A stretch of 64,000 nt of DNA from assembly GCA_050010555.1 (NCBI GenBank), contig JBEKKV010000005.1:1-64000 (forward strand), written 5' to 3'. How positions within the stretch are numbered: position 1 is the first letter of the stretch; each line of letters opens with the position of its first letter. Origin of the DNA: JALHUB01 sp050010555. GTDB lineage: Bacteria; Chloroflexota; Dehalococcoidia; DSTF01; JALHUB01. The position numbers and the translations under genes are program-made. This document shows positions 33,401 through 42,364 of this stretch, in pieces. Below the pieces are notes generated by a model. The model was not told the origin of the DNA. It made no database searches and saw only the letters and a list, made by a program, of their open reading frames with translations.

Positions 33401-34159
33401 CTAAAGGCGAACGGGGATATCGCGCTCCTTGAGGTATTCCTTCGTCTCGCGGATGCTGTACGTCTCGAAGTGGAAGATGCTGGCGGCCAGCACCGCGTCC
33501 GCCCTGGCGTCCTTGATGGCGTCGACCATGTGCTGCGGGTTGCCGCAGCCGCCCGACGCGATGACCGGCACCGTCACCGCTTCGGAGACGGCGCGCGTCA
33601 GCGGCAGGTCGTAGCCGTCGAGGTGGCCGTCGGTGTCCATGCTCGTCAGCAGGATCTCGCCGGCGCCCAACTCGACGACCTTCCGCGCCCATTCGAGAGC
33701 GTCGACGCCCGTCGGCATGCGACCGCCGTGCGTGTACACCTCCCAGCGCCCGTCGCCGATCCCCTTCGCGTCGATAGCGACGACGATGTTCTGGTTGCCG
33801 AAGCGCGTAGCGCAGCGCTCGATTACGCGCGGCTCCGCCACCGCGGCCGTGTTCAGCGACACCTTGTCGGCGCCGTACTCCAGCAGCCGCCGCACGTCTT
33901 CCTCGCTGCGGACGCCGCCGCCGACGGTGAACGGGATGAACACCTGGTCGGCGGTGCGGCGCACCATGTCGTACACCGTCTCGCGCGCGTCCGAGGACGC
34001 TGTTATGTCAAGGAACACGAGCTCGTCGGCGCGCTGCTCGCTGTAGAACGCGGCAAGCTCCACGGGGTCGCCGGCGTCGCGCAATTGAACGAACGAGACG
34101 CCCTTGACGACGCGGCCGCGGTCGACGTCGAGGCAGGGGATAACGCGGGTTGCAAGCAT
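33401..34159 (-). CDS. hisF: Imidazole glycerol phosphate synthase cyclase subunit
   Basis: A 252-residue TIM barrel. Catalytic aspartates are in RVIPCLDVDRG (Asp near residue 11) and in LLTSMDTDGHLDGYD. The phosphate loops VGGGVRSEED and ASGGCGNPQH are intact. It forms the synthase with HisH of this operon. Start ATG 34159 follows GAGAGGT; a nine-codon upstream extension has no site. A minus-strand extended -10 box (TGATACAAT, 34185-34193) could provide an internal promoter. Confidence 0.97.
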   Translation of the reverse strand: MLATRVIPCLDVDRGRVVKGVSFVQLRDAGDPVELAAFYSEQRADELVFLDITASSDARETVYDMVRRTADQVFIPFTVGGGVRSEEDVRRLLEYGADKVSLNTAAVAEPRVIERCATRFGNQNIVVAIDAKGIGDGRWEVYTHGGRMPTGVDALEWARKVVELGAGEILLTSMDTDGHLDGYDLPLTRAVSEAVTVPVIASGGCGNPQHMVDAIKDARADAVLAASIFHFETYSIRETKEYLKERDIPVRL

Positions 34160-34190
34160 TGTGATACCTCTCAGAATCGATGCCATTGTA

Positions 34191-34310
34191 TCAGCTTGCA
34201 GGGGTGTTGAGCACGGGCGAAAGGAGCGCGGTGGCGAAGTGCTCCATCTCCAGCCGCTCGCCGTCGGAGTCGACCTCCATGAAGCGGACGCTGCACCGCT
34301 CTGTGTGCAT
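34191..34310 (-). CDS. Possible 39-residue protein between hisA and hisF
   Basis: An ATG-to-TGA frame of 40 codons fills most of the 192-base gap between hisA and hisF. Third codon positions are about 90% G or C (35 of 39), as in the flanking real genes, which argues for coding. The peptide contains RFMEVDSDGERLEMEHFA and resembles no family I know. No clear ribosome site: AGGG directly abuts the ATG, and a GTG 12 bases upstream lacks one too. Hypothetical. Confidence 0.4.
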   Translation of the reverse strand: MHTERCSVRFMEVDSDGERLEMEHFATALLSPVLNTPAS

Positions 34311-34351
34311 CCCTAGGGCCACGCTGCAATCTGATGCGGGCCGAAGAGGGC

Positions 34352-35071
34352 TTATGATTTGGCGACGGCGGCGAGAGCGTCCGGAAGGGAGAGGGCGCCG
34401 TCGTACAGGGCGCGGCCGAGGATGGCGCCTTCGACGCCCGTGCGCGCCACTCGACGCAGGTGGGCCAGCGAAGCGATTCCGCCCGATGCTATTATCCGCG
34501 CCGGCACCAATTTCACGGCTCGGGCGGTAGCAGCGACGTTCGGTCCACGGAGCGTACCGTCGCGGGCGATGTCGGTGTAAACGAAGCGGCGGACTCCCAT
34601 CGCGGCCAGTCGCAGCATCAGCTCCTCCGCCTTCTCACCGCTCTGCTCTCGCCAGCCGTGCACGGCAACCCGCCCGCCACGCGCGTCGACGCCCACGACA
34701 ATCGCCTCGCCGAAGCGGGCCAGAGCGCCTGCCAGCATCGACGGCGCTTCGACGGCGACGCTGCCCAGGATTACGCGTTGCACGCCTGCCTCCAGGTAGC
34801 GCGCGATGGTGTTCGTGCTGCGAATGCCGCCGCCGACCTGACAGGGCACGCTGACGGCGCGGGCGATAGCGATAACGACGCCGTTGTTCACCGGCCGTCC
34901 TTCGCGGGCGCCGTCCAGGTCGACGAGGTGGAGACGCCGCGCGCCATCCGCCTGCCAGCGTCGCGCCATGGCGACGGGGTCATCGGAGAAGACGGTCTCG
35001 CGGTTGTAGTCGCCCTGGTAGAGGCGGACGCAGTGGCCGTCGCGGATGTCGATTGCCGGAATTAGTTCCGT
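34352..35071 (-). CDS. hisA: HisA isomerase, apparent ACG start
   Basis: A 239-residue TIM barrel (ProFAR isomerase) with Asp in ELIPAIDIRDG and Asp in YTDIARDGTL as the catalytic pair, plus phosphate loops VGGGIRS and ASGGIAS. The conserved N-terminus ELIPAIDIRDGHCVRLYQGDY is encoded upstream of the first standard start (ATG 34969). In that frame the codon at the expected methionine is ACG (35071), GAGG lies five bases upstream, and an in-frame stop (the TGA at 35087-35089) comes six codons upstream. So either ACG initiates, or a one-base frameshift separates an ATG at 35082 from the gene. Confidence 0.88.
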   Translation of the reverse strand, partial: TELIPAIDIRDGHCVRLYQGDYNRETVFSDDPVAMARRWQADGARRLHLVDLDGAREGRPVNNGVVIAIARAVSVPCQVGGGIRSTNTIARYLEAGVQRVILGSVAVEAPSMLAGALARFGEAIVVGVDARGGRVAVHGWREQSGEKAEELMLRLAAMGVRRFVYTDIARDGTLRGPNVAATARAVKLVPARIIASGGIASLAHLRRVARTGVEGAILGRALYDGALSLPDALAAVAKS

Positions 35072-35078
35072 CGGAGCC

Positions 35079-35642
35079 TCATTCCTTCACGCGTTTCGTG
35101 ATATCTTCCCTGGCTACGAAACCGAAGCTATGGGAGTCCGTCGCGCCGCAGCGGTTATCGCCCAGGATAAAATAGTTGTCATCGGGGACGCGTGTAGGCC
35201 CATAAGCGTAGTTAGCCGGATTCGCCACGTATGGTTCTTCGACGACCTCTCCGTCAACGTACACTGGACCATTGCGTACCTCGACGGTCTCCCCCGGCAG
35301 CGCGATTATACGACCGACATACTCGTGTCCAGAGTCTCCCGGCGGATGGTAAAGGACGATGTCTTGACGCTGGGGTTCGGCATCCCCAAAACCCGAAACG
35401 TGAATGGTTTGACCATCAGCGATCGTAGGTTCCATTCCTGTTCCGTGTAGTTTGCGCTCTTGCGCCTTCTCATGGCGGACGTACATGCTGACGGCCGAGA
35501 AGATAACGAGGACGACTACGGACGCAACCGTGTGCCATCGAATGCGACGGCTTCTTCTTCGCGGGGGCTGCCCTGACGGGTCCATAGGATCGGCTTCATA
35601 GGGCGATTGAGGCAGAGGGTGGCTTCCGTAGGGATCCTGCAT
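35079..35642 (-). CDS. Signal peptidase I-like protein lacking both catalytic residues
   Basis: A 187-residue S26 (LepB) fold protein with a proline-rich cytoplasmic tail, one membrane helix (about 38-55) and the outer domain. The box B motif that should read SMEPT is GMEPT: the nucleophile serine is Gly69. The general-base lysine before RIIALPGE is Gly110. Box E (GDNRCGATDS, 161-170) is well kept, so the fold is maintained while chemistry is lost. Start ATG 35642 has GAGG six bases ahead. It sits seven bases from both hisH and hisA, inside the his operon. Non-catalytic binding role suspected. Confidence 0.85.
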   Translation of the reverse strand: MQDPYGSHPLPQSPYEADPMDPSGQPPRRRSRRIRWHTVASVVVLVIFSAVSMYVRHEKAQERKLHGTGMEPTIADGQTIHVSGFGDAEPQRQDIVLYHPPGDSGHEYVGRIIALPGETVEVRNGPVYVDGEVVEEPYVANPANYAYGPTRVPDDNYFILGDNRCGATDSHSFGFVAREDITKRVKE

Positions 35643-35649
35643 CTGCGCC

Positions 35650-36264
35650 TCAGACACCGGATGCCCAGCGGAGGAAGTTGTCGTAGAAGACGAGTCCCAC
35701 GTCGCCGCTCTTCTCCGGGTGGAACTGTGTCGCGATGACGTTGTCGCGGGCCAGGGCGCTGGCGAAGCTGACGCCGTAGTCGGTCTCTCCCAGCACCGTC
35801 TCACCATCGTCGGGCGACGGATAGTAGCTGTGGACGAAGTAGAAGTAGGCGCTTTCGGGTATGCCCTCGAATACGGCGTGCTGCCGCCGCCGCCGGACCT
35901 GGTTCCAGCCCATGTGCGGCACCTTGAGCCCGCCCGGCAGCCGCACGACGCGCCCCGGAACGATGTCGAGGCAGGGGTGCTCGCCGCCCTCTTCGCTCAC
36001 CGTCAGCAGCGCCTGGAAGCCCATGCAGATGCCCAGATACGGCCGGCCGCGGGCAACGAAAGCGCGAATCGGCTCGACGAGGTCGCGCTCACGCAAATTG
36101 CGCATCGTATCGGCAGCCGCGCCGACGCCCGGGACGATTATGACGTCCGCCGCCTCGACTGCCGCCGGGGCGCCGCTGATCACGGCCTCGCCGCCGCTGT
36201 GCGCGACGGCCCGCTCCACGCTGCGCAGGTTGCCGGCACCGTAATCGACAATGACCACTCGCAT
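35650..36264 (-). CDS. hisH: Imidazole glycerol phosphate synthase glutaminase subunit
   Basis: A 204-residue class I glutamine amidotransferase. The nucleophile is in GICMGFQ, the histidine in TQFHPEKSGDVG and the PGVGAAAD oxyanion strand is present. It supplies ammonia to HisF. Start ATG 36264 has GGGAGG six bases upstream. A minus-strand TGCTAGAAT (36282-36290) just ahead would give a very short leader. First gene of the operon. Confidence 0.96.
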   Translation of the reverse strand: MRVVIVDYGAGNLRSVERAVAHSGGEAVISGAPAAVEAADVIIVPGVGAAADTMRNLRERDLVEPIRAFVARGRPYLGICMGFQALLTVSEEGGEHPCLDIVPGRVVRLPGGLKVPHMGWNQVRRRRQHAVFEGIPESAYFYFVHSYYPSPDDGETVLGETDYGVSFASALARDNVIATQFHPEKSGDVGLVFYDNFLRWASGV

Positions 36265-36389
36265 GCTGTCCTCCCTGTCCGATTCTAGCACAGCTTCCTG
36301 TAACGGACTCCGACGGCTGGCGGCCCAGAGCTTCAGCCGTTTATAATGCGGTATCCGCTGTGCCCTCGGAACCGACCTGACAAAGCAGG

Positions 36390-36866
36390 ATGACGAGTGT
36401 ACTGGTCTTGTTGCTGCCGTTCGTCTTCCTCGTCCTTATGGTGGGGTTGAGCGTTACTGAGGTACTGACGCGCATGGTGAGGCAAGAGGGTATCATACTG
36501 TCCGGGGAAAAAGGTCTCATCATAGCGATGCTTCGCGGTTGCGCCGGCATACTACTCGGGTTAGTCCTCCTGTGGAACTACTTAGTCAATTCCGACCCAG
36601 CCTTTCTGTTATTCGGTACCATCTCGGTAATGGGAGGCATCCTCTGGCTGATCTGGCCCCCCTACGACCTACTCATTGGAAGTGAGAAACGCGCGGCACA
36701 GCAACGGATCATCGTGTTTCTTGCGGCCGTACCATGTTATGTTGCCTTGAGCACGGCCACAAATCGGTCCCTGGGCGACTCGGCCGACGTTTTTGTGCAA
36801 CTAACGTTGATCGTACTCGTGATACCATGGGCCGTATGGCGTCTACTAGCGTTCAGAGGAGGCTAG
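36390..36866 (+). CDS. Small integral membrane protein, hypothetical
   Basis: A 158-residue protein with four or five membrane helices and no known family. The base composition of this stretch (36.35-36.87 kb) is clearly less GC-rich than its neighbours, suggesting later acquisition. A TATAAT box lies at 36342-36347. The ribosome site is weak (AGCAGG). It is not obviously linked to the his or glycan operons on either side. Confidence 0.6.
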   Translation: MTSVLVLLLPFVFLVLMVGLSVTEVLTRMVRQEGIILSGEKGLIIAMLRGCAGILLGLVLLWNYLVNSDPAFLLFGTISVMGGILWLIWPPYDLLIGSEKRAAQQRIIVFLAAVPCYVALSTATNRSLGDSADVFVQLTLIVLVIPWAVWRLLAFRGG

Positions 36867-36965
36867 CGAGATTCCCTATATGCATTTCCCGCCGAGGCCA
36901 ATCGATTTGAGGGGGATCTGGGGGTTGCGCATAGCCGCCTGCCTTGGGGCCGCAATCCTAGACTG

Positions 36966-38351
36966 ATGGCCGACAAAGCCCCGCGCCAATCTCCTGCTTC
37001 GCCGGTCGGCGAGCGCGCGAGCGAACCTGAGACGAGACGGCATCTCGTCCTGCTCGTCGCGATCATCGCCATCGCGGTCGGCCTGCGCCTGGCGTGGATT
37101 GCTTATGTCAACCCGAATCCCCTCGACGGCCGGATGGACGACACGACATTCTACGCCTCGGCCGGGCAATCGCTGGCAGCCGCGAAAGGCTACGTCAACT
37201 TCCTCGGTTTCCCGACGGCGCAGTGGCCGCCCGCCTATCCGTTCCTGCTCGCCGGCATATTCAAACTCTTCGGCAGCACCAACTTTGTCGCCGCTAAGGT
37301 CGTCAACGCCCTCGCCGGCGGCCTGGCCTGCCTGGTGATCTACCTCATCGCGATGCGCGTGTTCGACCGGCGAGTCGGCCTGCTGGCGGCGCTTCTGTTC
37401 GCGCTCTTCCCGGGGCAGATCTTCTTTTCGACGCTGCTGATGACGGAATCGCTGACGCCGGCGCTCGTCGGCCTGATGGCGCTCCTGCTGCTGATGTGGG
37501 TCGTGGAGCGCCAAGACACGCGCTGGTTCCATCACGTCGCGCTGGGCGTCCTGTTCGGCATCGCCCTGTTAGCCCGCGGCGAGGCGGTGATGCTGGTGCT
37601 CGTGGCGCTGATCATCTGGAAGCTGGCCGTGCCTGCCTGGCGGTTGTTCGCGCGACAGGCCGGCGTGTTCGTGCTGGCGGCGGGCCTCACGGTGCTCCCC
37701 TGGACCGTCCGAAACGAAATCAGCATGCACTCCTTCGTCCCGGTGAGCACGGCGCTCGGACACACGCTGCTCGCGGGCCACCAGCCTAACCCCTACGCCA
37801 TCGGCTCGCTCTTCCCGGAAGCCAAAATCCAGCAACAGTACTCGTATCTGCCGTATCCGCAGCGAGAGATCAAGGTGGAGAGCGTCGCGGAGCATCAAGC
37901 AATCACGTGGGCGGTCCATCACCCCGTCGAAGAAGCCTGGTACCCGCTCCTGAAGTTCAAGCACATGTTCCAGAACGACACCGACGCCGTTCCGTGGATC
38001 AACTCCTGGGCACCGGCGCCCGACACGCGGCCCAAGCTGCTTTCGACGCAGCAGCAGGACAACCTCTCGGCGCTGGCGAACGTCTACTACGTCGCAGTGA
38101 TGCTCTGCGCCGTCGCCGGCGTGCCGCTCTGGTTCTCGCTGAAGGACAAACGCAAACTCCTTCTCGTGCTGTTCGTCGCCGCCTGGGTGGCGATACACCT
38201 CGAGCTGTGGCCGTCCGGGCGCTATCACGTGGCGCTGGAGCCGATATTCTGCCTCTGGGCCGGATTGATGCTGGTCACGGCCTACGACTGGCTCATCCGG
38301 CATCGACAGCGCTTTCTGGCGCAGCCCCGCCGCACGCGACAGGGACCCTAG
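36966..38351 (+). CDS. GT-C membrane glycosyltransferase (GT39/ArnT-like), paralogue 1
   Basis: A 461-residue protein of the dolichyl-phosphate-mannose/ArnT type with about eleven helices. The first extracytoplasmic loop holds a DD pair (GRMDDTTFYAS), expected to bind the lipid-phosphate sugar. QWPPAYPFLLAG, FPGQIFFSTLLMTESL and LLARGEAVML are conserved in all three neighbours. It probably adds sugars to envelope glycans or proteins. First of three tandem paralogues, followed directly by the next gene. Confidence 0.85.
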   Translation: MADKAPRQSPASPVGERASEPETRRHLVLLVAIIAIAVGLRLAWIAYVNPNPLDGRMDDTTFYASAGQSLAAAKGYVNFLGFPTAQWPPAYPFLLAGIFKLFGSTNFVAAKVVNALAGGLACLVIYLIAMRVFDRRVGLLAALLFALFPGQIFFSTLLMTESLTPALVGLMALLLLMWVVERQDTRWFHHVALGVLFGIALLARGEAVMLVLVALIIWKLAVPAWRLFARQAGVFVLAAGLTVLPWTVRNEISMHSFVPVSTALGHTLLAGHQPNPYAIGSLFPEAKIQQQYSYLPYPQREIKVESVAEHQAITWAVHHPVEEAWYPLLKFKHMFQNDTDAVPWINSWAPAPDTRPKLLSTQQQDNLSALANVYYVAVMLCAVAGVPLWFSLKDKRKLLLVLFVAAWVAIHLELWPSGRYHVALEPIFCLWAGLMLVTAYDWLIRHRQRFLAQPRRTRQGP

Positions 38352-39773
38352 GTGCGACGGATGGACGGTTCTTCGCCCGGAACCACTCGCTTCTGGAAGA
38401 GGCTGCCCTTTCGACGGCCTTCGCTATCCGAAGGGGGCTTCCTGCTCGCCGTCTTCCTGCTGGCGCTGGGGCTGCGATTAGGCTGGATCGCCTACGCCAA
38501 CTATGACCCCAACGATGGCCGCTTCGGCGATGACCTCTTCTACGACTTCATGGCGCGCGGCCTGGCAGCGGGCAAGGGCTACTTGAGCGCGTTCAACGCG
38601 CAGAGCGCCCTGTGGCCGCCCGGCTACTCGCTGATCCTCGCGGGGCTATACAAGGCGATAGGGCACAGCATCATCGCGGCGAAGTTGCTGAATGCTGTCG
38701 CTGCCGCTTTCACGGTCCTGCTCGTCTACTTCATCGGCGCGCGCGTGTTTTCGAAGAAGGTCGGTGGGGTCGCCGCCGTCATGCTGGCCGTCTTCCCGGG
38801 CCAGATCTACTACTCGACGCTCATCTTGAACGAATCGCTCTTCGCCTTCTTCTCGACGCTGATCCTGCTATTCACGGTCATCTGGATCTCGAAGGGAAGG
38901 GGCATCTGGCCGCCGGGGCTTCTCCTGCTGGGAGTCCTCTTCGGCTGGGCGGCGCTGATGCGAAGCGAGGCGCTCGTCCTGCTGGTCGCTGCGCTGGTTG
39001 TTTGGACGTTTGCCGCTCCCTCCTGGCGTTCCTGGGTCGGTCAGGGAACGCTCGTCGTCCTCGGCACAGCGATTGCGATAGCTCCCTGGATGGCGCGAAA
39101 CGAAATCGCGATGCACGGCTTCATCCCGATTTCCAGCGGCGGTGGCCACACGTTCCTCGCCGGGCACATCGAGGACCCGTACCACACTCCGTACGTCTTT
39201 CCCGCAGCCGACATCTGGAACCGGTACTCTTACCTGCCATATCCACAACGTGAGCTGACGATGGAACGGGAAGCCTGGCGCGAGGGCTGGGATTTCGCGA
39301 AGTCGCACCCGCGGTACGAAGTGCAGCTCGTAGGCGAGAAGTTCTATCAGATGTACAAGGACGACTCCGAGGCGCTGCTCTGGATCGAAGGCGCCTGGCC
39401 GAACCCGGGCAACCTGTCCTGGCTGCAAGGGAGCTGGGTCGCCGAGCGGCCACCGCCGACGCCTGTGGTGACGATTCCGCCGGCAGCGGAACGGAACTGG
39501 GCGCGCCTGGCGGACCGCTACTACTTCGCGGTACTGGCCTGCGGGCTTGTCGGCGTCCCGCTCTGGTTCTCGGTGAAGGACAAGAAGCGCCTGCTGCTCA
39601 TCCTTACGGTCGTGCTATGGACGGCGCTGCATCTGGTGTTCATCCCTAACTCGCGCTACCACGTGTCGCTGGCGCCGGTGTTCTGCCTCTGGGCGGCTAC
39701 GTCGCTGGTCTTCGCCTTCGACGTGGTGAAGCGGGGACTCTCGAAGGCGCCGAAGGAGAGCCCGACGCCGTGA
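38352..39773 (+). CDS. GT-C membrane glycosyltransferase, paralogue 2
   Basis: A 473-residue paralogue with the loop motif GRFGDDLFYDF, LWPPGYSLILAG, FPGQIYYSTLILNESL and LMRSEALVLL. Starts at GTG 38352, immediately after the previous stop; an ATG three codons on (38361) is equally possible. The C-terminal third ends with a soluble stretch containing PLWFSVKDKKRLLLIL, shared by paralogue 1. Tandem order implies a multi-step glycan assembly with different acceptors. Confidence 0.85.
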   Translation: MRRMDGSSPGTTRFWKRLPFRRPSLSEGGFLLAVFLLALGLRLGWIAYANYDPNDGRFGDDLFYDFMARGLAAGKGYLSAFNAQSALWPPGYSLILAGLYKAIGHSIIAAKLLNAVAAAFTVLLVYFIGARVFSKKVGGVAAVMLAVFPGQIYYSTLILNESLFAFFSTLILLFTVIWISKGRGIWPPGLLLLGVLFGWAALMRSEALVLLVAALVVWTFAAPSWRSWVGQGTLVVLGTAIAIAPWMARNEIAMHGFIPISSGGGHTFLAGHIEDPYHTPYVFPAADIWNRYSYLPYPQRELTMEREAWREGWDFAKSHPRYEVQLVGEKFYQMYKDDSEALLWIEGAWPNPGNLSWLQGSWVAERPPPTPVVTIPPAAERNWARLADRYYFAVLACGLVGVPLWFSVKDKKRLLLILTVVLWTALHLVFIPNSRYHVSLAPVFCLWAATSLVFAFDVVKRGLSKAPKESPTP

Positions 39774-41110
39774 AGCGCTCTCCCCTGCGACTGCTCTTCA
39801 CCCGCGAGACAGCGCTGCTCTGCCTGGCGCTCGCCATCGCCTTCGCGCTGCGCCTGGGCTGGATGCTTGCGGTGGACCCGCAGCCGTCGGAGTTCCGCGT
39901 CGGCGACCCGTACTTCTACGACCTCTTTGGCCGTTCGCTGGCCGCCGGCAAGGGCTATCTGAACATGTGGGGCGCCCCGACGGCGCAGTGGCCGCCCGGC
40001 TATCCGCTGGTGCTGGCGGCGATCTACAAGCTTTTCGGGCACAGCATTGCGCTGGCGAAGCTGCTGAACGTTGCGCTGGGCACAGCCACCTGCCTCCTGG
40101 CGTACCTCATCGGCAAGCGCGTGTTCAGCGGCGCCGTGGGGCTGACAGCGGCCTTTGCGCTGGCCGTCTTTCCCAGCCAGGTCTTCTGGCCGACGCTCCT
40201 CCTTAGCGAAACGCTGGCGACGTTCCTGGTCGCCTTGATCGCCTACATCGTCCTTTCGACGCTTGGCTCGCGCTCCTGGAAGAAGGCCGTTGTTATCGGA
40301 GCGCTGATCGGCTTCACGTCGCTGGTGCGCGGCGAGACCGTCCTGCTGGCGGTGCCGCTCGCCGTCGTCTGGGCGCTGGCGCATCGCTCCTGGGGCGCGG
40401 GCCTCCGCTACGGCGGGCTGACGCTCGTCGCCACGGGCCTCGTCATCCTGCCGTGGGTGGTACGGAACTGGGTCGTTATGGACTATCCGATCCTGATCTC
40501 GACGGGCTCGGCGGAGAACCTCATCGGCGGGCACTGGCCGGGCGCCGACGGCCTCGGCAGCTTCGTCCCGATCATCCAGGTCACCGACATGTACAAGAAC
40601 CTTCCCTCCGACCAGGCGGAGACAGCCAGCTACAAGGAGGAGACCCGTAGGGCCATCGACTTCATGGTGCACAACCCGGGCAAGGAGATACCGCTGGTCG
40701 AGAAGAAGCTGCGCGCGTTCTACAGCACCGACGACCGGCCGATCCTCTGGACGCAGAAGGGCACGATCAACGACCCCGTCTTCAGCGACAGCACGGCGAA
40801 CCGGCTGAACGCGCTGGCGAACACATATTATCGCGTCGTCTTCGTGCTGGCGGCGCTGGGCCTGCCGCTCTGGTTCTCGCTGCGCAACCCGCGCAAGCTG
40901 CTGCTGGTGCTGCTGCTGCTCTACTACTCGTTCTTCTTCGGCTTCGTCTTCGTCGGCGAGCCGCGACTGCACTCGGCGCTGATACCGATCTTCTCGATCC
41001 TCGCCGCCGTGTCGCTCATCGGCGTGCCGCGCGCACTCTACCGGTTCGGACGCCAGTCGCGGACGCGGGCAAGGGCTGGCACGTCGCGCCGTCGCGGAGT
41101 AACCTCTTAG
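39770..41110 (+). CDS. GT-C membrane glycosyltransferase, paralogue 3
   Basis: A 446-residue paralogue. Its GTG overlaps the previous stop by four bases (GTGA). Loop motif: EFRVGDPYFYDLF, where the first acidic residue is a lone Asp rather than the DD of the other two. QWPPGYPLVLAA and LVRGETVLL are conserved. The basic tail (RQSRTRARAGTSRRR) is on the cytoplasmic side. Same predicted use of lipid-linked sugars. Confidence 0.85.
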   Translation: MKRSPLRLLFTRETALLCLALAIAFALRLGWMLAVDPQPSEFRVGDPYFYDLFGRSLAAGKGYLNMWGAPTAQWPPGYPLVLAAIYKLFGHSIALAKLLNVALGTATCLLAYLIGKRVFSGAVGLTAAFALAVFPSQVFWPTLLLSETLATFLVALIAYIVLSTLGSRSWKKAVVIGALIGFTSLVRGETVLLAVPLAVVWALAHRSWGAGLRYGGLTLVATGLVILPWVVRNWVVMDYPILISTGSAENLIGGHWPGADGLGSFVPIIQVTDMYKNLPSDQAETASYKEETRRAIDFMVHNPGKEIPLVEKKLRAFYSTDDRPILWTQKGTINDPVFSDSTANRLNALANTYYRVVFVLAALGLPLWFSLRNPRKLLLVLLLLYYSFFFGFVFVGEPRLHSALIPIFSILAAVSLIGVPRALYRFGRQSRTRARAGTSRRRGVTS

Positions 41111-41135
41111 GAAACACTAAGACCCCGGAGACGAC

Positions 41136-41876
41136 GTGGAAGCGGAGCGCAGCAGAGCCCTGGTCATCGTTCCCGCCTACAACGAGGAGGCGACGCTGCG
41201 TCTCGTTCTCCAGGAGATTCGACAAGTGGCGCCGCAGTTCGATGTCGTCGTCGTCAACGATGGCTCGAGCGACAGCACGCCGGCCGTCGCCCGCTCGCTC
41301 GGCCTGCCGGTGCTAGACCTCTGCTTCAATTTGGGCATCGGCGGCGCCGTCCAGACCGGCTTCAAGTACGCGCTGGACAAGGGCTACGAGACGGCCGTGC
41401 AGGTGGACGGCGACGGCCAGTTCCCACCGGAGCGAATCGCCTCGCTGGTAGCGCTGGTGCTGGACGAGGGCTTCGACATGGTGATCGGCTCGCGCTACCT
41501 GGAGGAGCCGGGCTATGACGGAAGCCCGCTGCGACGCCTGGGCAACTTCATCCTGTCGACCATCGCCAGCCTCTTCAGCCGGCAGAAGATAACGGACGCG
41601 ACCTCCGGCTTTCGCGCCTACAGCCGCCGCGCGCTGCGCTACCTTGCCGACTACTATCCGCCCGACTACCCGGAGCCGGAATCGATTGTCTTCCTTGCGC
41701 GGCAGGGCCTGAAGATTCGCGAGGTACCGGTGGCGATGAGGGCGCGCCAGGGCGGCGTGTCGTCTATCGGCGGGCTGAGGCCGCTGTCCTACATGGGCAA
41801 GGTCAGCCTTGCCCTGACGCTGAACGCCCTCAAGGAAAAGCCGTTTCCCACTTCCGAAAGGAGACGAGAGCAATGA
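41136..41876 (+). CDS. GT2 family glycosyltransferase (polyprenyl-phosphate sugar synthase-like)
   Basis: A 246-residue GT-A enzyme. VIVPAYNEEATL starts the fold, VVVVNDGSSDST binds the nucleotide sugar, and VQVDGDGQFPPE is the metal-binding DxD region. ITDATSGFRAYSRRAL is typical of dolichol-phosphate mannose synthase-like proteins. It would make the lipid-phosphate sugar donor used by the three GT-C proteins just upstream. Start GTG 41136 with GGAG ahead. Confidence 0.88.
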   Translation: MEAERSRALVIVPAYNEEATLRLVLQEIRQVAPQFDVVVVNDGSSDSTPAVARSLGLPVLDLCFNLGIGGAVQTGFKYALDKGYETAVQVDGDGQFPPERIASLVALVLDEGFDMVIGSRYLEEPGYDGSPLRRLGNFILSTIASLFSRQKITDATSGFRAYSRRALRYLADYYPPDYPEPESIVFLARQGLKIREVPVAMRARQGGVSSIGGLRPLSYMGKVSLALTLNALKEKPFPTSERRREQ

Positions 41877-42289
41877 TCCTGCTTTCATTGTCGCCCAGGC
41901 CGATCAGCGTGTTTGTAATCCTCGTCTCCGTGGCGATTGCCGCCCTTGTGCTCACCTACGTGCGCAAGTGGCGCCTGCGCGAGGAGTACTCGCTGCTCTG
42001 GCTGTTGCTTTCCGCCGCGATGCTGCTGCTGGCGTCGTTCGAAGGGATCATGGAGTGGACGGCGGCGCGCCTGGGCGTACTCTATCCACCGTCGGTCATG
42101 TTCTTCGTCGCAATCGCCTTCGTCGTCGCCATGCTGTTCCACTACTCGCTGGAGATATCGCGTCTATCGGACCAGAGCCGTCGCCTGGCGCAGGAGCTGA
42201 GCCTGCTGCGCTCGCGGCTGGAGACGGAGGGCCGTCTGCCAACACCCCGTCAGTCCGGTGAGCGGCCGGTCGCGGAGGGCGAAGCGTAG
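41873..42289 (+). CDS. DUF2304 membrane protein
   Basis: A 138-residue protein with three helices: an N-terminal segment (10-28), LLWLLLSAAMLLLASF (42-57) and VMFFVAIAFVVAMLFHYSLEI (74-95). A coiled cytoplasmic tail (SRRLAQELSLLRSRLE) follows. DUF2304 genes accompany GT2 polyprenyl-sugar synthases, as here with a four-base ATGA overlap, so it is probably a membrane partner of that enzyme. Confidence 0.85.
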   Translation: MILLSLSPRPISVFVILVSVAIAALVLTYVRKWRLREEYSLLWLLLSAAMLLLASFEGIMEWTAARLGVLYPPSVMFFVAIAFVVAMLFHYSLEISRLSDQSRRLAQELSLLRSRLETEGRLPTPRQSGERPVAEGEA

Positions 42290-42364
42290 GCGCGACAGCC
42301 GCAACGTTCCCTGCTATAATCCGCGTAGCCGACACCTTCTAGACTCGACGTGTCGAGGACGCAG

